DNA from: Prostheceraeus crozeri
Taxonomy: Eukaryota > Platyhelminthes > Polycladida > Euryleptidae
Reading direction: 5' to 3'
DNA length: 64,000 bases
Assembly: GCA_907163375.1 (NCBI GenBank)
Contig: CAJQUW010016926.1
Coordinates: forward strand, 1 to 64,000
Position 1 is the stretch's first letter, and every line of letters starts with the position of its first letter. A program made the position numbers and the translations under genes. Below are positions 32,321 to 44,489 of the stretch, in pieces. Under the pieces are notes generated by a model. That model searched no databases and had not been told where the DNA came from. It saw nothing but the letters and a program-made list of their open reading frames with translations.

Positions 32321-35300
32321 TTAAAAAGGTAAAGTAGTTATTCCATCAGGTAAATTTTTTCTTTTATCATCAAATGGATCTAATGCTAATTTATGTTCTT
32401 CTTTTAAATACATTTTATGTTTCTTTGAATTAAGTCTATAATTACATGCTGTTTATATTTCATTATTAAATAATACATTTTTATAATCTTGAAATGTTAT
32501 TTGACTAGCCACTGATGCCTTTGAAATTCCTTTTAATGTTTTATATGTTTTAATATTATTAGTTGTGTTATAACAATAACATTTAGATTTTAAAAATATA
32601 GCTTCTGTTATGAAATCTTCATTTCCTTCTAATTCATCTTTTACTTTACATAAATCAGAAGGATGAATGATATCTTTTATTTTATTAATTTCTTCATCAA
32701 GTGAAGAATTATACGGTATTGTTAATTCTAAGAAAACAGAATCGGTATCTGTAAAGTGTAATTTATAGTTTTTGCCATAAGCAGGTGCTAAATAATCATA
32801 TATAAATCTATACATATAGTTTAGCTAATTCTAATATAGTGAATCCAATAAAATTAAACTTATCATGTTTTACGCTGATTCGACGTAAATGTACAGCACA
32901 TAGATTATCACTAAATCTAGTAGTTCTTTTATATGTATGTTTCCTTGTTAAATTTTGAAACCTATCTCTATCATAAACTATTTCAATATTTTGTCTATTA
33001 CACACATTTTCCAAAAGTCTTACCATAAAATGCATCATTCATTAATTTGAAGAACACGTTTCCAAAATCATCTTTATTTCTTTTAGCTATTTTACGTTTT
33101 TCAATATTGAACTCTATATAATTTTTTAACCATTTAGATTTTTGATAAAATAGTTTTCGATGTATTTTGGTGAGAATCATTCCATGTTCTAAATACCAAT
33201 CTAGCATTCTTCCTTCAACAACATACTTTCCTTTATTACTTTGTGTTAACATAAGTTTTTTTGTTGGTCTGTATTTCTTAGGAATTAAAGATTTTTGATA
33301 ATCTGAAAAATCTTCTATATTGGGAATTTTGTTTTCGGGACAGAAAGGAAAATATTTTGTTTTATCTTTTATTTCATCAGGGTATACTAAATCAAGTTCA
33401 TATATATAACCATGATTATAATTTCCATCATATGTTTTTTGATAATCTAGAATATTACACCATTCCATCGTAATTCTTGTATCATGCAAGAAGAATATAA
33501 GCTATTAAAATCATAATATAACAAATAGTTTTCTCTCATGTATTCATCAACTGCTGCTTGACTATCTTCATTTGATATAAGTCCTTCTATATTTTGATTA
33601 AACAATTTTATAAACTGATCGCTTTCTTCTGGAGATAAAGGTTTCATTATTCCATAATCATCAGGATTTACTTTTTTATTGTAACACTGTACATAACGAT
33701 TATCTAAAACTGATGAAACACCACCTCTAATCCCAGATTCAAAAAATAATAATTTATCATATGTATTTTCTTTATAATGTTTAAGTTTAATGCCAGTATG
33801 TTTTAATCCTGCTAACCATGTTAAACCTGGTGTACATGTCACGAAAGTTTCCAAAAAGATCAGTAAGGATTAATACATCTATCTGAAGATATTTCATTGT
33901 ATAATCGTGCATTGTTCTACAATTTAACTCTCTCCAATTCTTTTCAGCTTCTGCATAGTCTTCTTCAGATAATTGTGATTGTTTTAATGTTGATTTAAAT
34001 TTATTTATTGGAGGACGTTTTTGTTCTTTCATTATTTCATTCTATTTATATCTCCACTTATATATTCATATGGAAATATGCCTTTTAAAGGTTTTAAATT
34101 ATATTTATTTAATATTTTACATTGTTCAGGTTTCAAAGTTTTTCCCATAACATCTAATGAATAAGGAGTAAAAAATCTAAATGCATCTAAAATTCTGATA
34201 CAACCTAATTGCATTGAAAAATATTCTTCTTCTGTCTTACATAGTACATTTATTTGTTGTTGTTGTAATTTTTCAGATGAAAATAAATCTTTCATTACTA
34301 GATGGAAATCATATTTAGAACCATTGTAGAAATATAAAGGAACAAAGTTATATTTAAATTTATTAGCATTAAGATTACAAGAATTATGTGCTGCACCTCT
34401 ATATAATCCATTTAGATGATCATGATCTTTTACTTTATCAATATATCTACCTTTGCCATTTTTATAATTTTTTGTAAATTCTTTTCCACAGTAATAACAT
34501 TTTGTTTCATTAATAAAATTTAATTTTTCTTTTTATGTTAATGGCATCATTGGTATATTTATTTCAAGCAATTGTGAAAAATAATTTTGTAATTCTTCTA
34601 CTTTCTTTGTAAACATTTCTGAACTATCTTCACCATAGTATTGATAATATTCTGATTTAAATAATTCAGGATAATTTGAATGAATGTACATTCCCCAACA
34701 TAATGGTTTTTGTTCAAATAAATATTTTTCTTTACTTTGTTCAGGTGCACTTTTTTCATAATTATCATTTTCAGAATTTTGTGTCATATTAACATTATAT
34801 GCTTCAAAATCACAATAAATAGGAAAGGGTACTTTATTTTTAAAATACCATTTATTATATTCTAAATAATCATCTTTTGGAAATGTGTTTCTGACTGCTT
34901 CATTTTGTTGACAGTTCTCCAAATGTCTATTCATTTCTTCTAAAGTTCTAAAACTTGTCATACATTGAAGACAAGGAAAATTAGCATTATCTGAAGTTTT
35001 TGTAAATATAGAAACATCTTTACATAATACAAAATGACCCTGATAATATAATATATTCGCTTGTGCTGGTTGTTTTAATATATTTGCTTGTGCTGATTGT
35101 TTTGATTGTTTTAATTTTTCAAAATAAATCAAAATACATTTCATGTGTTAAATCAATTTGTCTTTGTAAATCTTTTTCAGACTGTTGATAATTTTGATTT
35201 AATATTTGTAGCTGTTGTTCATATTCTTTATTATATTGTTCTTTATATTGCTGTTGACATTTTTTAAAACATTCATTTATTTTTTCTTTATTATTTTTTT

Positions 35301-36289
35301 CTTTATTATTATCTTTATTTAATTCTTGAATCGTTTCTATCTTATTTTGATATTTATGGTGATATTCTTGTACTAACATTTTTACTTGATGATAATATTC
35401 TGTTTTACAGTTTTGTAAAATTTCATGTAAATTTTGTATGTTTTGTTGATATTCTAAAGATAAAGATGAATAATGGGAATCATAATCATAATTTAAATTA
35501 CGTCCTTTATAATTATTATGATTAATCATTATTGGTGATAATGTTTTAACAATTTCAAATTTTTCAGTACATATTATATTTCCTTGGTAAAAAATATTAT
35601 GATGCATGTAATTTCCTCTATCATTATATACTATTTCTGACTGACATAAATTTTTATTATTCAAATAAAATTTTTTTGAATCTGAGTAAAATGGAGTAAT
35701 ATTACCAATAGAAACGTAATTCACATTTAATTCAAAAACATTTACTTCTATTAAATTTTTATTCTTTTTATGAAACTTTGTTAGCTTATTATAATCATAT
35801 GGAAATTCATGTAAGCCATCAGAGAGATTAAGTTCCTTTATATATTCTTCTTTATTATAATGACTTAGTCTTTCTTTATGATATTTTGCAGGATGTAAAT
35901 GTGCTATAATACTCCACAGAAAACAATAATCATCTTCATTTTTTATGTTGATTATTTGTGGTGAACTGAAAGGCAAAGGAACATAACTACCACCACTATT
36001 ATTTTCTTAGATAGTATTTTAACAAATCTCCAACCAGATTCACGTAACTGGGCTTCAATTATACAATTTTCTAATTTAAGTATCATTTGTTCAAATATGG
36101 GTTGTATATCATTTACATTATGAATTTCTTGTGAATTTGTAAAATGTCCTTTTATTATTTCTTCAGGAATTCCATCAGGTCCATTTTTTGTATAAAGTAC
36201 TTCTACATTCATATAACATTTGAAAGATTTCTTAAATATATTATAAAAGTTGGATAGAATATCAGAAAAAGTTTCATCGGTTTCATTAT
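32321..36289 (-). pseudogene. polB: DNA polymerase B (protein-primed type), unit 1, main part
   Basis: Continues the polymerase N-terminus at 41972-41615, cut off by the gypsy insertion. In order: YCFLWSIIAHLHPAKYH region (about 35915), Gln-rich coiled coil (about 35500-35120), zinc-finger-like CLQCMTSF...HLENC (about 34970), exonuclease motif YCDFEAYN (about 34810), CYYC...HDHLNGLYRGAAHNSC (about 34490-34390), YTMKYLQIDVLILTDLF (about 33890), motif A-like YYDFNSLYSS (about 33510), KLMNDAFYGKTF (about 33030) and DTDS (about 32740). Unit-specific lesions: about 20 bp lost near 36000, nonsense at 34533, 10 bp lost near 33470. Lesions shared with other units: a break near 34030, a 41-bp deletion near 33835 (also unit 2) and TAA at 32453-32455, after which the C-terminal tail stays readable to 32321. 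Confidence 0.85.
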
Positions 36290-36587
36290 TGTTTTAGTCG
36301 AACAATAAAACAAATGTAAGTCGGATCAAGAGATGATTTTATTGATGAATTGCAAAGGTTTATATACAGAGGTTGGAACACTTATGAGTGAACACAACTG
36401 GTGTCTTCATTTAAAAAAATTAAATAATTATATTCAAAAATTATGATGTCACAGTGCTTAGAAAATTCATTTAGAATTTTCTGGATTTTATTTAGAGATT
36501 TTTATCTCATGAAATTATAACTTTGCACGAACGCGCCAAATTCGAAATTTCGAGTTTCTACAAATTTTATTGTAACTTGCTGTTACA
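36290..36587 (-). repeat. LTR (3' in element orientation)
   Basis: Differs from the other LTR by two substitutions and one single-base indel that I could find, close to 1 percent, which indicates a recent insertion. Confidence 0.95.
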
Positions 36588-36598
36588 ACTTCTTCCCA

Positions 36599-39500
36599 TT
36601 AAACGAAGTCGTTGTACTTCTCCGGCTTCTTGCGTATTCGATTCATCCTACGCAACGGTTGGGGCGAAGATATCGTAGTCGGAGATAACGGAGAGGAAGC
36701 AGTTGGCGGCGATAGATCGGCGACGGTGGGAGTTGGTGGAGTCTCATCGATTGGCGTGATTGAATTTTCAGGCGGCGAATCGGTTGGGAGATGAGGAGTT
36801 AATGTCTGAGTGGATGGAGGCGCGATTTCCGGGGATGGTGTCAGAAATGGAGGCGGAATAGTAATCTGGTCTCTGTGCCTTCGATGAACCGTATTGTCGG
36901 CGCAATCAAGAACGTGGAACATGTTAGCTCCGATGCGATTCAGAATTAATCCTTCGCTAACTCTTTGTTCATTTCCACGGTAAAACTGGATTTCGGTGGT
37001 GTCCATCGCGTTCATTCGTAGGATTCGACCTTTGAATAATTGTGCGGGTATCTTCCCTGTTCCCAGATGTTTAGTATTCCGGTAGTATAGGAGGAATGTG
37101 TCGATGGCCTGGTTTAGCTCGTCAAGGGTGGTTGGCTGGGATGCTTTTATTGCGGCTTTGAGGGTACGGACAAAGTTTTCCGCTAGACCATTTGATTGCG
37201 GATGACGCGGTGCTATAGTCATTTGAATGCATCCAATTTGTTTGAGCCATTCCTTCAGGGATTTTGAGACAAACGGTGTACCATTGTCAGAAACAATAGT
37301 TTGAGCAACTCCTTCCCGTGCGAAGTACTTCCGAAGTGCGGACTTGACGAAATCAGAATTGGCGGATTTAGTTATCAAGACTTCAGGTCACTTGCTGTAG
37401 GCGTCAATTATGACGAGAGCTTCGTAATTATCCAAAAATGGTCCGCAAAAGTCGACATGGATTCTTTGTAGAGGTTTGAATGGAAGCGGCCAAGGTGCTA
37501 AACAGTTATGCGTCCGAGGTTTCCTGTGGCACGATTGGCAAGACTCGATGTGTAAGGCAATGTCTATGGTTATTTTGGGCCACCAGCATACCATTCTTGA
37601 CAAAGAAACCATCTTCTCCCGACCAAGATGAGAGTTATGAAGATACCGTAACATTGTCAGGCGTTGGTTAGAAGGAATGAGGGGCAAATCGTGATACAAG
37701 ATAACTCCATCGGCGGTGAGATTGAGGTGCTCGCGTTTTGCGTAGATTTCAGGGAATTTCTTCTTAGCGCTGCTTGACCAGCCTTGTCGTAACGCGGCGA
37801 GAATAGGCCCGTAAGCAATTTTTGTTTCTGATATAAGAGAATTGCGGGAGATTGGCAGGTACTCAGTTAAGGCGACGTCAAAGCATTGGGGTGCTGGTTC
37901 GAAGCTGGAATTTCTAGACAAATAGTCGGCGTGCTGAATCTGTTTCCCGGGTTTATGCTTGATATCAAAGTCGTAGCCGGACAAACCAATAGCCCATCGT
38001 TGCAGCATCCGCGATGTCACCTTAGAGAGGGCATGATCTCGATTGAAAATGTATTGAAGAGCACGATGGTCCGTAATGACGGTGAAACGTTGGCCGTACA
38101 GGTATTTGTGCAGTCTTTCAATTGCCGAATGAATCGCTAAAGCCTCCTTCTGTGTTTGCGAGTAGTTAAGCTCTGATGTTGTAAGCTTCCTTGAGACACA
38201 GATGACGGGTCTTTCGTTTTGTTGGAGTATCGCACCGATGGCGTATTCAGAGGCATCTACTGTCAATTCAGTTGGGAGACCGAGACTGTAACTTTTCAAA
38301 ACCTTTCCGTGAAGCAATTCATGTAGCAGTTTATTGTATGATTCGTTGGTTTTGGCCGACCATTTGAGTTCTTTCGTGTTTGAGTGCATAAAATCGTAGA
38401 GCGGAGTGACAAGAGATGCGAAGTTTGGCACGAACTTTGAATAGAATTGAGCGAAACCGAGGAATGAGTGCAGCTTCTCAGGAGTATCAGGCTTTGGGGC
38501 GTTCTTGACTGCTTTGATGCGGTCAATGTCTGCGGTAATGCCATTTCCGTCAAGGATGTATCCCAAATATTTCAGCTTAGTGACTGCAAATTCTGACTTA
38601 TTCGCGTTGATGAGGACGTTGGCAGAGTTGAGAACTTCCAGTAGACGTGTTAGACGTTCATTATGCTCCTGTCGTGTATCGGCTGAGACGATAATGTCAT
38701 CTTGGTATGCTCGTACGCCGGGTAGACCATTGATGACGATATTGATTTCTCGTTGAAATATCCCAGGGCTGACATTTAGACCGAAAGGCAAGTTCTCATA
38801 CTGGTACAGACCCCAAGGAGTATTTATTGTTGTCAACTCTTTGGCCTGTTCGTCGAGCGGGATTTGAAGGAAGGCATGCGATAAATCGATTTTACTGAAA
38901 TATTGTCCGGATAATCCCTGGAATATGTCATCCACTGGAGGGGTGACGGTAGCCGTTTGACGGAGCTGTTTGTTTACGGTGGTTCGGTAATCACCGCAGA
39001 TGCGTGGTTCGCCATTAGATTTGATTGGTGTGACGATCGGTGTGGCCCAGACCGAAGATTGCACTGTCTTTAGAATTCCCTCCTTAACCATGTTCTTCAG
39101 ATTTTGTTCGACAGGACCTCGTAGTCCGTAGGACATTGGTCTGGCTCGGCAAAACTTAGGATCACCGGTGAAGTGCAAGGAGACTGGATTAATTTTCATA
39201 CCACCGTGGTTGCGGCTGCATTGGTATATCAGTTCTTTGATGCGAGTGGGAAGAGGCTGAGGCGTTGCTTGAGGAGGCCGGATCGGACTAGAGGGTCTGT
39301 TAATCGGTGAGGTAAGGTTTCCATCTTGCGAAGTTGTGACTGGCATAGAGAGGACTGTCGGATCCACCTTAGACTGGACGTTGAGGCGTATGGCTCGAAT
39401 ACCAGCAAGACCGAGAACAGCAGTGGGTCCAGAGTTGGTAATGTAAAATTTGTGGAAGACTATCCTATTCGGTCCCGTTTCCGTTTGCAAGCCTGCATTA

Positions 39501-40630
39501 ATTTCTCCAAGAACAGACAGCTGATAACCGGCAACTCCCCTGATGATTGTTTTTGTAGGATGAAGATTTGCTTCAAGACCAAGACGTTGCAGTTCTTTCT
39601 GGGTCATGAAAGATATTGGGCTCGCAGTGTCGACGAAGCAAGTGCTACAGGCGCCGTTGTTAAATCTGACCTCATGGAAGATGTATTCTCTGTCCATGCT
39701 GGTATTAATTGTGAAAACGAGGAAGTCTTCCGTAGTGTCTTCTGCAGGATCATCTGTTGTAGCCTCAACCAATTTGACATTCGTCGCAGAGCGGCAGACT
39801 TTTGCGATGAGTCCTTTTTTCCGACATGAGTGACATACGGCTCTCCTCAACTTGCAAGTGAACCGCTGGTGGTTGCCACCACAAGAATCACATTTATTCG
39901 AATTATTCGATTTGTGGTTTGAATTATGTATTGGTTGGGAATTATTCCGTTGTTGGTAGTGATGAGAGCGTTGCGATGGGTGATGGGACGTCGACTGCTG
40001 TTGAAAGTTAACTCGAGGCCGATGGTTATTCCAGTTAGTCGTCGAAGATTGATGTCCGGGTTTGGAATGATTATGTCGATTAGGCTTGGAAACGTACAGT
40101 GGTTCAGCAACTGGGCGGATAGCAGAATTAACAGCATCCCACTCTTCAACGATACTTTTTGCCTTGTTGAAATCGAGCGATGATTCCTTGCATAATTTTC
40201 TCTTTAATTCGGGATCTCGTACACCCGCAACAAGTCGATCGCGAAGTTGAGTAGGAAGGTCTGACCCGAACCCACATTTAGCAGCTTGGCGTTGTATCCG
40301 TAATGTAAACATCTTGTAGGTTTCTTCCGGTTTCTTTGTTAAATTGTGGTATTTCTCCCTTTCAGCAAGTTCGATGTTGAGCGGAGATAAGTGGTTCTGG
40401 ATAAGACCCTGAAGATCCTTTACTGGCATTGTTGTGACATCGTTGGGATGTGACAAATCCACCAAAAGTCGGAACGCCTGTTTACCAATAGAAGTAATAT
40501 AATGCGCCGTCTCGTTTGAAGAATCGATCTTTGGGTTCGTTTTCACGTATTGACAGAAACGAATATGCCATTCCTTTATGCCGTTGACATCCGTAACGTC
40601 GAGCGGTTCCATTGGGTTGTGGTAAGCCAT
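36599..40630 (-). pseudogene. gag-pol: Gag-pol polyprotein of the gypsy element, one nonsense codon
   Basis: One frame of 1344 codons from ATG 40630 to TAA 36599, broken once by TGA at 37388-37390, after AYSK in the integrase core where a Trp is usual. Domains in order: gag (residues about 1-240), two zinc knuckles (CDSCGGNHQRFTC; CHSCRKKGLIAKVC, the second lacking its His), protease (CFVDTASPISFM, about 331), reverse transcriptase with GLYQYENLPFGLNVSP and YQDDII (about 610-650), RNase H (LTVDASEYAIGAIL; ITDHRALQYIF), integrase zinc finger (HNSHLGREK...CQSC), integrase core (HVDFCGPF, VSDNGTPF, GLAENFVR) and a Pro/Ser/Thr-rich tail. Gag and pol share one frame. No envelope gene. The order protease-RT-RNase H-integrase is that of Ty3/gypsy; the sequence style resembles K02A2.6-like animal gypsy elements. 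Confidence 0.93.
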
Positions 40631-41310
40631 TGTAGTTGAGGGTGTAGATCTTCGCAGGGTTGAATCTAAGGTCCTTAAATTTCCTTAAGTCCTTAAATTT
40701 TAATAAACCTTATGATCCTTAGATGTGGGTGTGTAAATTAGTAATGTCCTAGATCTTATACTAGGCCTTAGATCCCTAAAATTGATTTATATTAAGCCCT
40801 TACAGTGCAGTTCAGACTAGACTGGCTAGTGTGTTGTTGGCGTGTGTGGGACAGCACCGGACTCCGGATGGTGGCGGAGTGAAAGAATTAATTAACCGTA
40901 CCGAGGTACTGAAGGAGTTTGAAGAAAGAAAGGATAGTTGGGGTGGGCGGAAAGTAAGTATGAATGCAATTTGAATTTCCTTTATGACCGGAAGGTCACC
41001 GCAAGGCCGGAAGAAGGCAGTAGATTGGCAGCAGAACTTCAAGACGAACAGGAAATTGCCAGACGATCCAGAACTTGACGAATGAGCAGTATAGGCGAGT
41101 TCGACCTAGGAGCAGCAACAGGACTCCACGGTAGCAGCAACAGGGCGGCAGAAGACGGATCAAGGACACCAACACGGGCAGCACGATCAAGTCGTAGTAG
41201 TAGGCACCAAAATTAGCAGCAGCAGCTCCAGTTGTCCACCATTCGTCAGTATGCTAGGCTATGCAAGGGCTGTACCAAGCAGGTAGGTAACTGCTCCGAG
41301 CGACGCCAGT

Positions 41311-41609
41311 TGTTTTAGTCGAACAATAAAACAAATGTAAGTCGGATCAAGAGATGATTTTATTGATGAATTGCAAAGGTTTATATACAGAGGTTGGAAC
41401 ACTTATGAGTGAACACAACTGGTGTCTTCATTTAAAAAAATTAAATAATTATATTCAAAAATTATGATGTCACAGTGCTTAGAAAATTCATTTAGAATTT
41501 TCTGGATTTTATTTAGAGATTTTTATCTCATGAAATTATAACTTTGCGCGAACGCGCCAAATTCGAAATTTCGAGTTTCTATAAAATTTTATTGTAACTT
41601 GCTGTTACA
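41311..41609 (-). repeat. LTR (5' in element orientation)
   Basis: 299 bp, TG...CA, next to the probable primer-binding site and the leader (41310-40631, noncoding). The right-hand ATTAT target duplication follows at 41610-41614. Confidence 0.95.
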
Positions 41610-41614
41610 ATTAT

Positions 41615-41972
41615 GTTCAACAGATTCATTAAATAAATATTTTATATCTGTTACGGCTTCATCAAATTCATCTATTTCGTTAAATTCATCAGTATCGCTA
41701 AATAAATATCTTCCATCTCGTACATGTTCATCTTCACTATTAAAAACTTTTTTATATTCTGAATGTGAATAATCATCAAATGTTTTTTTAACTTTTATAT
41801 CAGTAGGTAATGTTTCTAGATAGTTTATATAATTATTTAATTTTAATATATTTCCTTCATCAACTCGATCTACATTTTGTAAATGCATTTTACTATTTAA
41901 ATGAGATTGATAACTTCTTTTTGTTTGCAACTGTCTTTTACATAAGACACAATAAAACTTGGTATTTTCCAT
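41615..41972 (-). pseudogene. polB: DNA polymerase B, unit 1, N-terminal part cut off by the gypsy insertion
   Basis: ATG at 41972 in the A-rich context typical of the element (aaaaaaaATGgaa). It begins with a C2H2 zinc finger, FYCVLCKRQ...HLNSKMH (residues about 6-30), then an acidic linker (DTDEFNEIDEFDEAVTDIKY). The frame is intact up to VEHN, where the LTR begins. In units 2 and 3 the same frame leads without the insertion into MNVEVLYTK of the main polymerase body, so this is the true N-terminus. Unit 1 has a 7-T tract where units 2 and 3 have 8, which keeps this stretch in frame only here. Confidence 0.8.
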
Positions 41973-42133
41973 TTTTTTTATTTTTTAAAGAAAAAATTTG
42001 TGTTTTAATTTTAGATATAAACATTCTAATATCAAGGTCTTGAGAGTTATTATATATTATTATATATTTCACGTTCTTAAGTTATTTTATTTTCTTTATC
42101 ACATTAAGTTTTATTATATTAAGTTTTATCATA

Positions 42134-43467
42134 TTAAGTTTTATCAAAAGATAATTTAAATTTATTTTCACTAACTATTGATTCTTCATCATCATCATCA
42201 TAAATTGATTCTTCAACATCATAAATTACACTTTTTGGTATAGGATGCCATTCCCTGATAGGAATATGTAATTCCAAATTATATTTATTATTTTATAATA
42301 ATATAATAGAGATAAATATTGGTCTTTGATCTCTTTTGGAAAATTTAATAACACCACCATAATCTAAATCATTTTTAGTTTTTATTAAAGATGATAAAAT
42401 TTTAAATTGATTAGATGTAAATCCTAATTTAAATTTTGTAGACCCGACACATAGTTGTCTAATAGTATCTTCAACTATTCCATCATTATTATTTTCAATT
42501 GTAAGAAAATGAAATTTGGATTAATTTTGATTATATGTAGTATCAATATCATGTACATCAGTATGAGATATAAATTTTTTTCACTTACATTTTTATAATT
42601 ACTAATATTTTTATAATCTTTTTTACCATTTACACCTTTTTCAGATGTTTCAGAATCATCATCTATATTATTATCATTATTATTATTATAAGATTCTTTA
42701 AAATTATTATTATAAGATTCTTTAAAATTATTATTATAAGATTCTTTAAAATTATTATGATTATGATTATGGTCATTGTTAATAGTATAAGGTGTTGTCC
42801 ACATATAAATTTTCTCTTGTTGAGCTAATCCATTTATGTAAGATTTCAACAAATTAATATCTAAATTTGAATATAATCCTATATAAGTATCATCATCATA
42901 TCTTTGTGGCATATCAGCATTTTCTTGTTTATAAATTGTATCTCTATAATATACTTGACATAATAATTCTTCATTATGTTTTTTACTCTCTATATGAATA
43001 TTATATTGATTATGTTCATCAATAAATAATCTAATTTTTTCTTTTGAAAAAGATTTTAATTTTTTTACTAATTCAGTAAAATTAATATAATTAATTATTT
43101 TAGTTTCTATCCAATCAGTATTACTAATTGGCAACACGACTCGAATAAAACCGTAAACATTATTATGACCAATAATTACCATGTTTTTTTTATTTAGTTC
43201 TACATATGCAACATCATTATACTTACTTACAATATCCATAAATTTTATAAATGGATCTCCTGGAAATATACAATAATTGGTTTCTATGGAAGGTAAACCT
43301 TTAGTCTGTTCTCTAAATATTTCGGCTTGTAATTCAAATAAAACATTAACATCTATACATGGATTATTATCATCAAAACATTTATTTTCAAATCCCGATG
43401 ATCTCGTCGAATAAGAAGAACAGGATGATACGGGCGAATATAATTTTTTTAAATTTGCTTTTTCCAT
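42134..43467 (-). pseudogene. Possible sliding-clamp-like protein, unit 1
   Basis: Open for 330 residues from ATG 43467, then a frameshift in an A run near 42570 and a stop near 42520; coding continues in the shifted frame to TAA at 42134-42136, for about 440 residues in total. The N-terminal part (DPFIKFMDIVSKYNDVAYVE, then KNMVIIGHNNVYGFIRVVLP) and the C-terminal part (FTSNQFKILSSLIK, then GVIKFSKRDQRPIFISII) read like the two halves of a PCNA-type clamp, an idea based on pattern only. The low-complexity middle contains three copies of an 8-residue repeat, NNFKESYN. It is divergent from the fibre-like gene across 76 bp and follows the polymerase in the same orientation, which would suit a processivity factor. 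Alternative: an unrelated replication-associated protein. Confidence 0.45.
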
Positions 43468-43543
43468 TTTTTTATTTTTATTAGAAAAAATTTTATTTTT
43501 TTTCTCATTATATAAAAAAAATTACTTTTTTATTGTTTTAAAA
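43468..43543. promoter_or_regulatory. Divergent intergenic region between clamp-like and fibre-like genes, unit 1
   Basis: 76 bp, almost only A and T, between two ATG codons on opposite strands. Both starts are preceded by A runs (minus 'aaaataaaaaaATG', plus 'ttgttttaaaaATG'). It must hold the promoters of both genes, if they were ever transcribed. The same block is at 53979-54054 in unit 2. Confidence 0.5.
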
Positions 43544-44430
43544 ATGATGTTACCAAATGTTGGTGGAGGTGCATATATCTCGAATAATCGTGAATCAGAA
43601 ATAGAAATAGAAAATTACATCATGAAAACTGGAGACGTTTTATCTGGTCCATTGCATCTTCCTATCCTTCCGCAACAAATTACAGAGTTAACAAATAAAC
43701 AATATGTTGATACACGAATCAATGACTTAAAAGAAAAATATATAAACGATGTTTTGGTTCCACTGATGAATGAATTAAAGTTGCTTAAACTTAATGACAA
43801 ATCATTAAACGAAAAATTATTAAAACTTGATAAAAAGGATACAGAGCTAGAAAAAGAAATAGCAAAACTTATTAAAAAAATTTCTGAACAATCAAAAATT
43901 TTAATATTGCTTTCTACAAATTTAAAATCTGCAGTCATTAAAAATAAACATCAGATAAAAATGTTAAAAGAACAATTAGAAGATGAAATAGAAAAACTTC
44001 CTGAAAGAATTTAAAAAAATTGAAAACAGTTACAATCTACATTCCAAAAAAGTGTTGATGAATTAAGTTCTAAAATTACTCAACAAATGAAAAAGATGAA
44101 TAGAATAATCAATGAAGTAAACTCACTTAATCAAAAAGTTGATAAAATGAAAACTCTTAAAATCAATTTAGAAAATGAATTAAAGAAAAATTTACAAGAA
44201 AGCTCTAAAGAAAATAAAGAACAGTTAGATGCTGTTAAAGACAATTAGATGTTCTTAAAATTAAGTTAAATGCTCTTAAAACGGCGTTGAAGATGAATCA
44301 GCAGAAAATGCAAGTTAATAGAAAAGAAATTAAAGTACATCACACGCTGCTTCACGCAATAGATAAAGTGCAACGGAAAATTAATAAAGTTATCACGAAG
44401 TTGTTGGACATTCACACACGTAAATCTTGA
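43544..44430 (+). pseudogene. Fibre- or spike-like coiled-coil protein, unit 1
   Basis: Open from ATG 43544 for 156 residues to TAA 44012-44014. The same frame continues, with one more stop, to 44248, and a shifted frame runs to TGA 44428-44430, all with heptad-rich helices. The N-terminus (GGGAYISNN) is followed at about residue 28 by MKTGDVLSGPLHLPILPQQ and ELTNKQYVDTRINDL. The 'GD.L.G.L.LP ... NK.YVD' phrase resembles the trimerisation leader of many tail-fibre and spike proteins; the rest is coiled coil. A role in receptor binding is an inference. The same stops are present in the unit 2 copy. Confidence 0.5.
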
Positions 44431-44489
44431 TGACGCACGTAAATCTTAACGTAAATATTTTTCCCAAAAGTCAAATTTAATCCTAAAAA

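Larger units (their letters stand above)
36290..41609 (-). mobile_element. Ty3/gypsy LTR retrotransposon inserted in the polymerase gene
   Basis: LTRs of 298 and 299 bp (36290-36587 and 41311-41609), both TG...CA, are flanked by a direct ATTAT at 36285-36289 and 41610-41614; the empty site is visible in units 2 and 3. The element reads on the minus strand, so the 5' LTR is the right one. A purine tract (GGGAAGAAGT) directly precedes the 3' LTR. Next to the 5' LTR on the minus strand the sequence ACTGGCGTCGCTCGGAG starts two bases in with TGG, as a tRNA primer site would. A leader of about 680 bp precedes a single gag-pol frame. Confidence 0.95.

Noticed and set aside
42919-43938. Long open frames opposite the viral genes (for example minus-strand frame at 43615-43938)
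   Set aside because: They overlap the fibre-like gene in antisense, contain mainly Ser/Phe/Ile from the complementary A/T-rich codons, and lack any start context or domain.
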